The position numbers and the translations under genes were made by a program. A stretch of DNA of 64,000 bases from CAZHJK01 sp964533275 (GTDB lineage Bacteria; Bacillota; Clostridia; Eubacteriales; Garciellaceae): the NCBI GenBank assembly GCA_964533275.1, contig CAZHJK010000010.1, positions 20,998-84,997 of the forward strand. Direction: 5' to 3'. Below, one piece after another: positions 41,374 through 50,460 of this stretch (positions are counted from its first letter, which is position 1; every line of letters starts with the position of its first letter). Below the pieces are notes generated by a model. That model saw only the letters and a list, made by a program, of their open reading frames with translations, had not been told where the DNA came from and did not search any database.

Positions 41374-41490
41374 ACTTTACTGGTTTTACAGGGTTTATGT
41401 TTTTCTGTTCCCTGTTCCATGATTTTACTGTTTATACTGATTTAACTGTTCCCTGTTCCCTATTATCTGTTCCCAATACTATTAAGAATA
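41374..41490 (-). repeat. CTGTTCCC heptamer repeats, right flank of four-helix gene copy 2
   Basis: Inverted AGGGAAC units (CTGTTCCCTGTTCC at 41404-41417 and 41446-41461, CTGTTCCC at 41468-41475) interspersed with GATTTTACTGTTT. It extends to the galU ribosome binding site. Confidence 0.75.
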
Positions 41491-41504
41491 CAGGAGGTAC
41501 CAAT

Positions 41505-42419
41505 ATGAAAGTCCGCAAAGCCATCATCCCAGCAGCAGGGTTAGGAACAAGATTTTTACCAGCTACAAAGGCACAACCAAAGGAAATGCTACCTATAGTA
41601 GATAAACCAACCATACAATATATAATAGAAGAAGCTATTGCTTCAGGAATTGAAGAAATATTGATAATAACAGGAAGAAATAAACGATCCATAGAAGATC
41701 ATTTCGATAAAAATGTAGAATTAGAAATGGTATTAAAGGAAAAGGGAAAATCAGAATTATTGGAGTTAGTAGAAGATATCTCTAATATGGTGGATATTCA
41801 CTATATTCGTCAAAAAGAGGCAAAAGGGTTGGGACATGCGATTTTACAGGCAAAATCCTTTGTAGGAAATGAACCCTTTGCAGTTATGCTTGGAGACGAT
41901 ATAGTAGAGGCCCAAACACCATGTCTAAAACAATTAATTCAAGTATATAATGAATATAATACAACTATTTTAGGAGTACAAGAAGTAGCAGATGAAGATG
42001 TATCAAAATACGGAATTGTGGAAGGAAAACATATAGAAGATGGTATTTATAAGGTAAAGGGATTAGTAGAAAAACCAGCATTAGATGTTGCTCCCTCTAA
42101 TGTAGCCATTTTAGGAAGATATATAATAACCCCTAGAGTATTTGAAATATTAGAAAACACAAAACCAGGTGCCGGGGGAGAAATACAACTAACCGATGCC
42201 CTAAAGGAATTAGCAAAGGTAGAAGCAATGTATGCCTATACCTTTAAAGGAAAGAGATATGATGTAGGCGATAAACTTGGCTTTTTATCAGCTACCATTG
42301 AATTCGCACTAAAAAGAGACGACCTAAAAGAGGATTTTATAAATTATCTAAAGGAATTAGTAAACGATAAGACATTTAAGGATATTTTATCAGAGGTAGC
42401 AATAAGTAAAGAAAAATGA
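41505..42419 (+). CDS. galU: UTP-glucose-1-phosphate uridylyltransferase
   Basis: Makes UDP-glucose for cell-surface glycans, 304 aa. Signatures: KAIIPAAGLGTRFLPATKAQPKEMLPIVDKP (nucleotide binding), AVMLGDDIV and AGGEIQLTDAL. The open frame extends upstream to 41361, but AGGAGG at 41492-41497 sets the start at ATG 41505, where homology begins. It is the first carbohydrate gene ahead of the polysaccharide locus. Confidence 0.95.
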   Translation: MKVRKAIIPAAGLGTRFLPATKAQPKEMLPIVDKPTIQYIIEEAIASGIEEILIITGRNKRSIEDHFDKNVELEMVLKEKGKSELLELVEDISNMVDIHYIRQKEAKGLGHAILQAKSFVGNEPFAVMLGDDIVEAQTPCLKQLIQVYNEYNTTILGVQEVADEDVSKYGIVEGKHIEDGIYKVKGLVEKPALDVAPSNVAILGRYIITPRVFEILENTKPGAGGEIQLTDALKELAKVEAMYAYTFKGKRYDVGDKLGFLSATIEFALKRDDLKEDFINYLKELVNDKTFKDILSEVAISKEK

Positions 42420-42420
42420 T

Positions 42421-42565
42421 GATAGGGAATAGGGAACAGGGAACAGAAAAACCCAACGCCTTAATCTCTAAAAGCTTTTAGCCTTTACTGTTCCCTTACA
42501 ACTGTTCCCTAGTAACTAAGGTTACCGATAACTATCTACTATCAACTAGCAACTTCCAACTACCA
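42421..42565 (+). repeat. AGGGAAC and CAACTAG repeats after galU
   Basis: AGGGAAC x2-3 (42424-42446), CTGTTCCC inverted copies (42489-42511), CCGATAACT and CAACTAGCAACTTCCAACTACC. This pattern closely parallels 30373-30496. The rest of the 42420-42753 gap holds a terminator and AT-rich leader. Confidence 0.75.
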
Positions 42566-42576
42566 TTCAGCAAATA

Positions 42577-42606
42577 GGGCGACTTAATTACAAAAGTCGC
42601 CTTTAT
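42577..42606 (+). terminator. Intrinsic terminator after galU
   Basis: GGCGACTT/AAGTCGCC perfect 8-bp stem followed by TTTAT. Confidence 0.8.
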
Positions 42607-42753
42607 CTTAAGGAAAAATTAAGAAAAATTCATTATATTGTCAATAAAAATTTACAATTTCCTCTTGTTTTAGATATACAAATGCCTCATAATAGGTAAA
42701 GGTTCGTTTATTATTAAAGTGTGATAATTTTCCATAGAAAGAAGTGATACTTT

Positions 42754-44442
42754 ATGGAGCGTAGAACAAAGAAGAAAACTAGAATTAAAAATAAGAAGAG
42801 GTTTTATACCATAATTATAGTAGTATCTGTATTAGTACTCTCAGGGGTAGCCTATGGAGCACATTATTACAATCAATTAAAAAATCCTCAGGATCTTTTT
42901 TCTCCAATAGATAATGAGGATGAAATAGATATTAATGCCCAGTTCGATAAAAACATTATAAATATAATGTTAGTAGGCTTTGATAAGGATGAGAAAAGAA
43001 GTAAAACCAGCGAATTATTTAGAACGGATACTAATATTGTAGTTACTATAAATCTAGAAGAACAAACTGTAGATATGATATCTATTCCTAGGGATAGCTT
43101 TGTTCCTATAGCCCATAGAGGTGGAGGTAAGGACAAGTTTAACTCAGCCTTTGGTTATGGATATAGATATGGAGATGGGGAAGATAAGGAAGAAGATGGT
43201 TTTAAATATCTTATGGATACTGCTAGCGAGCTATTAGGTGACATCCCTCTTCACTACTATGTGGCAGTAGATATGGATGTTGTAGTAGAAGTAGTAGATG
43301 CCATTGGTGGAGTAGAAATGGAAGTCCCTATAGATTTATATAGGAGACATGGTAGAGATAGAAGTAAAATCATAGTAGATAAAGGCTTTCAAAGATTAGA
43401 TGGGCATGATTTACTATACTATGCACGCTATAGGCATTTCCCCAGAGGGGATATAGATAGGGTAGAAAATCAACAGAAGATTTTAATGGCTACATTTGAT
43501 TCATTAAAGAAGTCAAATATGTTTTCATCCCTACCTAAGATATATCAGAGTGTACAAAAGAATCTAATAACAAATCTTAATCTAAACCAAATAGCTGCTT
43601 TAGCATTGTTTGGTAAGAATATGGATAAAGAGAATATTAATACCCATACTATGCCGGGGGATTTTGGGAATTTAAACGAGCTTTCCTATTGGATCATTGA
43701 CCAAGATGAAAGGGTAAAGCTTATTGAAGATATATATGGAATAACCATAGTGGCAGATGAACAGGATCCTACTGAGGATAAGCTTGTAACACTTGATGTG
43801 AAAATCTCTAAGGATATTTTGGATATAGGTGAAAAGGCAGAGATAAGCACAGAAGGTACTACAAATCTTGGATATCACAAAATGTTCGATCCCGGGGATC
43901 TGAATTATGAATCCTCAAATAGTGATATTGCTACTGTAAATGATAATGGTATAGTAACGGCTATTTCTCCTGGTAACGCAACAATTACCCTAAGGGTAGG
44001 AGGCATATCAAAGCAAATAAATGTAACAGTAAAGGCACCACCGGATAAAACTCCACCAGTGATAAGTTTGATTGGAGAAAAAACTATAACTCTTAATGTA
44101 GGGGATGCTTTTAAAGATCCAGGGGCTAAAGCGACTGATGATGTAGATGGAGATATCAGCGATAGAATAGTTACCTCTATCTCGCCAGGTAAGATAAATA
44201 CAAGTCAACCTGGAGAGTATACTATTACCTATAGTGTATCAGATAAATCAGGTAATGCAGCAAAGACTGTGGCTAGAACCGTAATAGTAAAGAATAAAGA
44301 ACAAGTTGAACCACCAGTTGATCCACCAGTTCAAGATCCAGAAGATCCAGAAGATCCAGGAGAAGATGACTCAGAAGAACCAGTAGATCCTGAGCCTGGG
44401 ACAGGTGATCCAGAAACACCCCCAAAAAATGAAGAAGCATAG
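42754..44442 (+). CDS. LCP-family glycopolymer transferase with Ig-like C-terminal domains
   Basis: A 562-aa LytR-CpsA-Psr protein that would transfer lipid-linked polymers to peptidoglycan outside the membrane. N-terminal basic stretch and TM (about 18-38); LCP domain (about 65-250) with IMLVGFD, FRTDTNIVVTINLEEQTVDMISIPRDSFV, and the conserved Arg-rich LDGHDLLYYARYRHFPRGDIDRVENQQKIL. Unusually, it continues with a Big_2-like domain (about 345-425, SSNSDIATVNDNGIVTAISPG), a DUF5011/HYR-like domain (about 430-510, ITYSVSDKSGNAAKTV) and a Pro/Asp/Glu-rich tail. Likely attaches the glycan made downstream. Confidence 0.9.
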   Translation: MERRTKKKTRIKNKKRFYTIIIVVSVLVLSGVAYGAHYYNQLKNPQDLFSPIDNEDEIDINAQFDKNIINIMLVGFDKDEKRSKTSELFRTDTNIVVTINLEEQTVDMISIPRDSFVPIAHRGGGKDKFNSAFGYGYRYGDGEDKEEDGFKYLMDTASELLGDIPLHYYVAVDMDVVVEVVDAIGGVEMEVPIDLYRRHGRDRSKIIVDKGFQRLDGHDLLYYARYRHFPRGDIDRVENQQKILMATFDSLKKSNMFSSLPKIYQSVQKNLITNLNLNQIAALALFGKNMDKENINTHTMPGDFGNLNELSYWIIDQDERVKLIEDIYGITIVADEQDPTEDKLVTLDVKISKDILDIGEKAEISTEGTTNLGYHKMFDPGDLNYESSNSDIATVNDNGIVTAISPGNATITLRVGGISKQINVTVKAPPDKTPPVISLIGEKTITLNVGDAFKDPGAKATDDVDGDISDRIVTSISPGKINTSQPGEYTITYSVSDKSGNAAKTVARTVIVKNKEQVEPPVDPPVQDPEDPEDPGEDDSEEPVDPEPGTGDPETPPKNEEA

Positions 44443-44495
44443 CAAGTGTGTCATGGATCTCGCGTCTCGCATCCAGCCTCTGGCATCTATTATGT

Positions 44496-44564
44496 AGTGT
44501 CATGCTGAATGTAATGAAGCATCTTGACCCAAGATCCTTCGTTGCAAGCTCCTCAGGTTGACAC
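44496..44564. repeat. Inverted doublet of the GTCATxCTGA...GATCTT repeat family
   Basis: GTGTCATGCTGAATG...GAAGCATCTT in plus orientation is followed by AAGATCCTTCG...CTCCTCAGGTTGACAC, its inverted relative. Single or partial copies occur at 20.41, 24.73, 34.23 and 35.97 kb. Confidence 0.75.
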
Positions 44565-44599
44565 CAGTGAGGTAGGAATAGAATTTAATAAAATAGACA

Positions 44600-44652
44600 A
44601 TAAGTTCAGATAGGAATAGTGGAAACCATTATGACATTACATCTGAACTTAT
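44600..44652. repeat. 12-bp inverted repeat before the polysaccharide locus
   Basis: ATAAGTTCAGAT (44600-44611) and ATCTGAACTTAT (44641-44652) are perfect complements around a 29-nt loop. It could be a terminator-like or protein-binding element. It lies 95 bp ahead of the first sugar transferase gene. Confidence 0.55.
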
Positions 44653-44746
44653 GTGATTATTATGGAATTTTATATATAGCAGCTTAGATGATATAATAAG
44701 GAATGACATTATAAAAATTACTGACATTAGAAAGGGATGAAATCCT

Positions 44747-46183
44747 ATGAAAAATATACTCAAATTTAAAAAATTAAATAAATGGGTAATAGCTATTATG
44801 GATATAGGATTAATAATGCTTGGCTTCTATGGAGCGTTTATGTTTAGATACGGGTTTGAACCCCCAGCTAGGAACTTTGAGCCATATATTAATCTAATTC
44901 CTTTCATAATACTATTTTCATTTATATATATAAATATTTATGACCTATCTGAGGTAATAAAAAAGAGAATTTCCGATATGGGAATTTCAATATTCCTATC
45001 ATTAATTTTGTTACAAATAACAACAGTGGTACTAACCTTTATCTTTAGAGGATTTGCCTTTCCGCGAAGTGTATTTATTATATCCTTTGTATTACAATTT
45101 TTATTATTAATGATTTGGAAAGCAATCTTGATAAAGCTTACTAGAAAAATTGTTGGTATTTATCAAGTTATGATTATTGGAGATAAAAAGGAAAGCGAAA
45201 TAATTGCAAAAAAACTATTGATTGACCATAAGGAATCCTGGCATATTAAATATATGGTGAACGACTATGATTTTGAAAAAATTAGTGAAATCATAGATGA
45301 AGTAGATGTTTTGGTAGTGTGTCCTAAACTAGAAAAATATAAGAAAAGTAAACTAGTTACCCTATCATTGAATAAAAATAAAAAGGTATATATTATACCG
45401 GAGCTTTATGAAATAATGCTAGTAAAATCTCAGCTAACGAATTTTGATGATATGCCTGGACTAGAGATAGAGCAATTACAATTATCTGTAGAAGATAAGT
45501 TTATAAAAAGAGCATTTGATATTATAGTATCAAGTATACTAATTATTCCATCCTTACCCTTTATGATGATATCTGCAATATTGGTTAAACTATCATCTAA
45601 AGGACCCATACTATTTAAACAAGAAAGACTGACAATAAATAACCGTCCCTTTAATCTGTATAAGTTTAGGACAATGGTTAATAATGCAGAAAAGGAAACC
45701 GGACCTGTACTTGCTACAGGAAACGACTCAAGAATTACTAAGGTAGGAAGCTTTTTAAGAATGACAAGATTAGATGAACTACCACAATTATTTAATGTAC
45801 TAAAGGGTGATATGAGTATAGTAGGTCCACGCCCTGAAAGAGATTTTTTTGCAAATCAATTTATTAAAGAAAATAATGATTTTGGATATAGAACTAATGT
45901 TAAGGCAGGTATCACAGGCTTAGCACAGGTCTATGGAAAGTACACCACATCCCATGAGGATAAATTAAGATATGACTTAATGTATATAAGAAATTACTCA
46001 TTCCCACTGGATATAGTGCTAATACTAAAAACTATTAAAACAATGTTTACAAAATCCAGCTCAAAGGGATTGGAAAATGATAAAACCCTACAACAATTAA
46101 TAAAGGAGCAAGATAAAATAGTCTTCTCTGAAGTTGGAGCTACCAGCAATGAAAGAAAAACTGTATTTAAAAATGGAATTTAA
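44747..46183 (+). CDS. Polyprenyl-phosphate sugar-phosphotransferase (WcaJ-like)
   Basis: Initiating enzyme that puts the first sugar-1-phosphate onto undecaprenyl phosphate. 478 aa: four N-terminal TM helices (about 15-130), a cytoplasmic CoA-binding-like domain, a fifth membrane helix (about 255-280) and the bacterial sugar-transferase domain (KRAFDIIVSSILI..., LYKFRTMVNNAE, LDELPQLFNVLKGDMSIVGPRPE). A short acidic/basic tail follows. First gene of a one-directional locus running to the window end. Confidence 0.92.
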   Translation: MKNILKFKKLNKWVIAIMDIGLIMLGFYGAFMFRYGFEPPARNFEPYINLIPFIILFSFIYINIYDLSEVIKKRISDMGISIFLSLILLQITTVVLTFIFRGFAFPRSVFIISFVLQFLLLMIWKAILIKLTRKIVGIYQVMIIGDKKESEIIAKKLLIDHKESWHIKYMVNDYDFEKISEIIDEVDVLVVCPKLEKYKKSKLVTLSLNKNKKVYIIPELYEIMLVKSQLTNFDDMPGLEIEQLQLSVEDKFIKRAFDIIVSSILIIPSLPFMMISAILVKLSSKGPILFKQERLTINNRPFNLYKFRTMVNNAEKETGPVLATGNDSRITKVGSFLRMTRLDELPQLFNVLKGDMSIVGPRPERDFFANQFIKENNDFGYRTNVKAGITGLAQVYGKYTTSHEDKLRYDLMYIRNYSFPLDIVLILKTIKTMFTKSSSKGLENDKTLQQLIKEQDKIVFSEVGATSNERKTVFKNGI

Positions 46184-46218
46184 TATAGAGTGTGTTAGGC
46201 AGGAAAGGAATTACAATT

Positions 46219-47127
46219 ATGAGTGAAATTCATGACATGAAGACAATAAAAAAAGAGGATTTAAAACTGTTGCAAAAAAAATCACTAGAAATTCTCCTAT
46301 ATTTTAAGGACTTTTGTGAAAAACATGATCTACAATTCTTCTTATGTGGTGGGACATGCATAGGTGCGATTCGCCATAAAGGGTTTATACCCTGGGACGA
46401 TGATATAGATGTCTTTATGTTAAGGGATGATTATGAAAAGCTAGAAGAATTATGGAATAGATATGCAGATACCGAAAAATACTCCTATTGCAGAACCACC
46501 CAAGAGAAGAATTATCACCATATTGCTGCATCTATTAAGGATAATCATACAACATTTATCAATAGACATAGTAAAGATGAAGATATAGTTCATGGAGTTG
46601 GGATTGATATACTTCCACTGGATGGCTATCCTGCTTCAAAGCTAAAAAGAATAAGTCAAGTGATATTTGCCATGATATTCTCTCTATTTAATGCACAAAG
46701 GCTACCGGATAATCAAGGGAAAGCTGTAAGATGGATATCAGGATTGATAATGTCAATAATTCCTTCTGAAAAACTAAGATATAAGCTTTGGTCATACGCT
46801 GAAAAGCAAATAATCAAGTACAATATTAAGGATTGTGAATATATTACTCAGCTTCTTTCAGGCTTAACATTTTTAAATTTAAAGTATCCTAAAGAAATAT
46901 TTATGGGAGCAGTATATAAAGAATTCGAAGGACACCAAATGCCAGTCCCTAAGGGTTATGATAAATATTTAACAATGGGATTTGGGAATTATATGGAATA
47001 TCCACCAGAGGAAGACCGTGTTCCTAAACATGATACAATATATATAAATTTAAATGAAGGTTATAAAAAGTATAAGGGCATTTATTATTGTACCGATGGA
47101 AAGGATGCAATAAAAGATGGAGAGTAA
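46219..47127 (+). CDS. LicD-family phosphotransferase 1
   Basis: A 302-aa LicD protein; family members transfer phosphocholine or other phospho-polyols from CDP donors to glycans. The nucleotidyltransferase-like signature FFLCGGTCIGAIRHKGFIPWDDDIDVFM (about 40-68) is intact. I chose ATG 46219, 9 nt after AGGAAAGGA, over the upstream frame extension. It overlaps the next LicD gene by 11 bp, and the two proteins are similar, so they arose by duplication. The phospho-group is unknown. Confidence 0.9.
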   Translation: MSEIHDMKTIKKEDLKLLQKKSLEILLYFKDFCEKHDLQFFLCGGTCIGAIRHKGFIPWDDDIDVFMLRDDYEKLEELWNRYADTEKYSYCRTTQEKNYHHIAASIKDNHTTFINRHSKDEDIVHGVGIDILPLDGYPASKLKRISQVIFAMIFSLFNAQRLPDNQGKAVRWISGLIMSIIPSEKLRYKLWSYAEKQIIKYNIKDCEYITQLLSGLTFLNLKYPKEIFMGAVYKEFEGHQMPVPKGYDKYLTMGFGNYMEYPPEEDRVPKHDTIYINLNEGYKKYKGIYYCTDGKDAIKDGE

Positions 47128-48010
47128 TGACATATATCTAGGAGAAAATAAGGAAATAAGACTTAGAGATTTACAATTAAAATCATTAGAGATATTTCTA
47201 TATTTTAAGGACCTTTGTGAAAAACATGAACTACAGTTTTTTCTATGCGGAGGAACATGTATAGGTGCAATTCGGCATAAGGGGTTTATACCCTGGGATG
47301 ATGATATAGATGTCTTTATGCCCAGGGATGATTATGAGAGGCTAGGAGATCTATGGAACAATCATGCAGATATCGAGAGATATTCCTATTGTAGAACCAA
47401 TAAAGATGTAAATTATAAGCATCCTATGTCCACTATTAGGGATAACAACACTACCTTCATTAGAGATTATCAAGCCCATTTAGATATAAATCATGGAGTC
47501 CGCATAGATATAATCCCAATTGATGGCTGTCCTGAATCAAAGATTAAAAGGTTTATACAAATAGGATGGGCATTTGTCTTCCATTTATTTAATAGAGAAG
47601 CTACCACATCTACTCACTTTAAATATATAGGATTGATAAGTTCAATGATCCTTAGGATAGTTAAGAAAAAAGAAACAAGATATAAGATATGGAAACACGC
47701 AGAAAAACAGATGACAAAGTACCCAATAGATAGTAATACAAAATATGTTACAGACTTAGTATCTGCATTTCGCTTTATTAGACTTAAATATTTAAAGGAA
47801 TATTTCCAAGGAGCTATATATAAGGAATTTGAAGGGTATCAAATGCCTGTTCCCATAGGCTATGACGGATATCTAAAAATGGCATTTGGGGATTATATGA
47901 AGATACCACCTAAGGAAAATCAAGTACCAAAGCATGATACACTTTATATTAATCTAAATGAAGGATATAAAAAATACAAAGGTATATATTATTGTGTAGA
48001 AAATAAATAG
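47117..48010 (+). CDS. LicD-family phosphotransferase 2
   Basis: A 297-aa LicD protein paralogous to the preceding one (same FFLCGGTCIGAIRHKG...PWDDDIDVFM block at about 38-65, and the same C-terminal NLNEGYKKYKGIYYC). It probably acts on the same glycan with different acceptor specificity. Followed after 17 bp by a cytidylyltransferase-containing gene, which could make its CDP donor. Confidence 0.9.
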   Translation: MESNDIYLGENKEIRLRDLQLKSLEIFLYFKDLCEKHELQFFLCGGTCIGAIRHKGFIPWDDDIDVFMPRDDYERLGDLWNNHADIERYSYCRTNKDVNYKHPMSTIRDNNTTFIRDYQAHLDINHGVRIDIIPIDGCPESKIKRFIQIGWAFVFHLFNREATTSTHFKYIGLISSMILRIVKKKETRYKIWKHAEKQMTKYPIDSNTKYVTDLVSAFRFIRLKYLKEYFQGAIYKEFEGYQMPVPIGYDGYLKMAFGDYMKIPPKENQVPKHDTLYINLNEGYKKYKGIYYCVENK

Positions 48011-48027
48011 TTAAGAGGGATAAGTTT

Positions 48028-49383
48028 ATGAAAAAAGTAATAACATACGGAACCTATGATCTATTTCATGAGGGTCATTATAGATTATTAGAAAGGGCAA
48101 AAAAACTCGGAGACTATTTAATCGTAGGAGTAACTACTGAAAACTATGATGAAAGCAGAGGCAAATTAAATGTTCAACAAAACCTCATGGAACGTATTGA
48201 AAATGTCCGTTCAAGTGGACTGGCAGATAAAATCATAATCGAAGAATATGAAGGTCAAAAGATTAATGACATCTTAAAATATGATGTAGATATTTTTGCC
48301 ATAGGCTCAGATTGGCTAGGTAAATTTGATTATCTTAAGGAATACTGTAAACTAGTATATTTAGAAAGAACGAAAGGGATTTCCAGTACACAATTAAGAA
48401 TTAAAAATAGTGGGATTATAAAAATGGGAATAGTAGGCTATGGTAGAATAGCCAATAGATTTATTCCCGAAGCAAGATATGTTAGTGGAGTGAGTATAGA
48501 GGGAGTATTTGGAAGGAATATAGATTCATTAAAGGAGTTCACCCAAAAACATGAATTAGCATTTTATGAAACCAATTATATAGACTTTTTAGAGAAAGTA
48601 GATTCGGTATATATTGCCACACCACATCTTACCCATTATGAATATATAAAAGCTGCTCTTGAAAATGGAAAACATGTACTATGTGAGAAACCTATGGTTC
48701 TATCGGTAAAAGAGGCCGAAGAACTATATGAACTGGCAAATAAAAATGAGTGCGTACTCCTTGAAGCTATAAAGACAGCCTTTTCTCCAGGATTTATAAG
48801 ATTAGTCAGTATAGCAAAGAGTGGTCTTATAGGGAATGTCATAAATGTAGATGCAACCTTTACAAAATTAGTTAGTGGAGATATAAGGGAACTTGATAGT
48901 AAACAAGCTGGGGGAAGTCTTACTGAGCTTGGGACCTATCCACTACTGGCAATAATAAAATTATTGGGAAGTAATGTTGAAGATATAAACTTTTATTCAT
49001 TTATGGATAAGGAAAATGACATCGATCTATTTAATAAATTTAATTTGATATACAAAGGTTCAATAGGTACTGCAAAGGTTGGATTAGGTGTTAAATCAGA
49101 AGGAGATTTAATAATTTCCGGGACCAAGGGCTATGTGTATGTGCCCTCACCATGGTGGAAAACTGAATACTTCGAAGTAAGATTTGAAGACTTTAGCAGG
49201 AATAAAAAGTACTATTATAAATTTGATGGGGATGGTCTAAGATATGAACTATCAGAATTTATATCAATGATTAATAATAATAGATTTGAAAGCTATAAAT
49301 TGACCACTAAAGAATCAATAGAAATTATAAAAACAATTGAAAGCTTTATTAAGAAGGAAAATGTAAGATATCTAGATATTTAG
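48028..49383 (+). CDS. Fused TagD-like cytidylyltransferase and Gfo/Idh/MocA oxidoreductase
   Basis: A 451-aa two-domain enzyme. Residues 1-130 are a TagD-type cytidylyltransferase (TYGTYDLFHEGHYRLLERAK with the HxGH motif, then GISSTQLR). From about 135 on it is a Gfo/Idh/MocA dehydrogenase (KMGIVGYGRIANRFI for NAD(P) binding, VYIATPHLTHYEY, HVLCEKPM with the catalytic Lys). The pairing suggests synthesis of a CDP-activated polyol or acid in two linked steps, supplying the neighbouring LicD proteins. The exact product is not deducible. Confidence 0.88.
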   Translation: MKKVITYGTYDLFHEGHYRLLERAKKLGDYLIVGVTTENYDESRGKLNVQQNLMERIENVRSSGLADKIIIEEYEGQKINDILKYDVDIFAIGSDWLGKFDYLKEYCKLVYLERTKGISSTQLRIKNSGIIKMGIVGYGRIANRFIPEARYVSGVSIEGVFGRNIDSLKEFTQKHELAFYETNYIDFLEKVDSVYIATPHLTHYEYIKAALENGKHVLCEKPMVLSVKEAEELYELANKNECVLLEAIKTAFSPGFIRLVSIAKSGLIGNVINVDATFTKLVSGDIRELDSKQAGGSLTELGTYPLLAIIKLLGSNVEDINFYSFMDKENDIDLFNKFNLIYKGSIGTAKVGLGVKSEGDLIISGTKGYVYVPSPWWKTEYFEVRFEDFSRNKKYYYKFDGDGLRYELSEFISMINNNRFESYKLTTKESIEIIKTIESFIKKENVRYLDI

Positions 49384-49404
49384 TTTATAAAAGGGATGGA
49401 TAAG

Positions 49405-50391
49405 ATGGATAATAAAATAGATTTTGTGATATGTTGGGTAGATTCTAAGGATGAAGAATGGCAAAAAGAAAAAGCAGAATTCTCACCAGATATAATGACT
49501 GATAATCGTGATATTAGATATAGGGATTTTGATAACCTACAATACTGGTTTAGAGGAGTAGAAAAGCATGCACCTTGGGTGAACAAAATTCATTTTATTA
49601 CATGGGGTCATCTCCCTTCATGGCTCAATACAAATCATCCCAAACTAAACATTGTAAAGCATGAAGACTATATACCTAAGGAATATCTTCCTACTTATAG
49701 TGCAAGACCTATTGAGGTTAATCTACACAGAATAGAGGAGTTATCCGAACAATTTGTTTATTTTAATGATGATATGTTTATAGTAAAGCCAGTTAAAAGT
49801 ACTGATTTTTTCTTAGAGGGTTATCCAAGAGACATTGCTGCCATAGATATTGCAATTAAAGCTGATGAAATTCATGGAAGTGCTGCTCAAAATTCAATAT
49901 ATATAATTAATAAATATTTCGATAAGAAAAAGTCAATTAGAAAAAACTTTAGCAAGTGGTATAATCCTATTTATGGTAAGTATCTAATAAAAACATTATT
50001 ATTATCTCCTTGGAATTACTTTACGGGTTTTCATGTCTCTCATTTACCAAATGCATTTCTTAAATCAACTTTTATCGAAGTTTGGGAAAAAGAATCCGAT
50101 CGACTAATCTTTACTAGTAGTAATAAATTTCGAAATAAATCAGATTTAACACAATATATATTTAAATTTTGGCAACTTGCTTCAGGTAATTTCAAACCTG
50201 GCAAAGCAATGGGAAAGAATTTTAATCTGGGAAAAAATTTAGAATCCGCTGTTACAGCTATAGAAAAACAAAATTATAAATTAATATGTCTAAATGATAG
50301 TGATTTGATAAATGATTTTGAAAAAACCAAGGAAAAAATAAACCAAAGCTTCAATAAAATCTTCCCTGATAAATCTAAATTTGAGATATAG
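49405..50391 (+). CDS. Stealth-family sugar-phosphate transferase
   Basis: A 328-aa Stealth protein; the family transfers hexose-1-phosphate in capsule synthesis and is related to GlcNAc-1-phosphotransferase. Conserved regions: IDFVICWVDSKDEEW (CR1), RYRDFDNLQYWFRGVEKHAPWVNKIHFITWG (CR2), and FVYFNDDMFI. I chose ATG 49405 (10 nt from AAGGG), since ATG 49396 is too close. It supports a phosphodiester-linked glycan. Confidence 0.9.
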   Translation: MDNKIDFVICWVDSKDEEWQKEKAEFSPDIMTDNRDIRYRDFDNLQYWFRGVEKHAPWVNKIHFITWGHLPSWLNTNHPKLNIVKHEDYIPKEYLPTYSARPIEVNLHRIEELSEQFVYFNDDMFIVKPVKSTDFFLEGYPRDIAAIDIAIKADEIHGSAAQNSIYIINKYFDKKKSIRKNFSKWYNPIYGKYLIKTLLLSPWNYFTGFHVSHLPNAFLKSTFIEVWEKESDRLIFTSSNKFRNKSDLTQYIFKFWQLASGNFKPGKAMGKNFNLGKNLESAVTAIEKQNYKLICLNDSDLINDFEKTKEKINQSFNKIFPDKSKFEI

Positions 50392-50460
50392 AAGAAAATT
50401 AATAGAAATATATGTAGAAATGGATGCAATACTGTAAAATATAAGGAGCTGGGCAATTAT

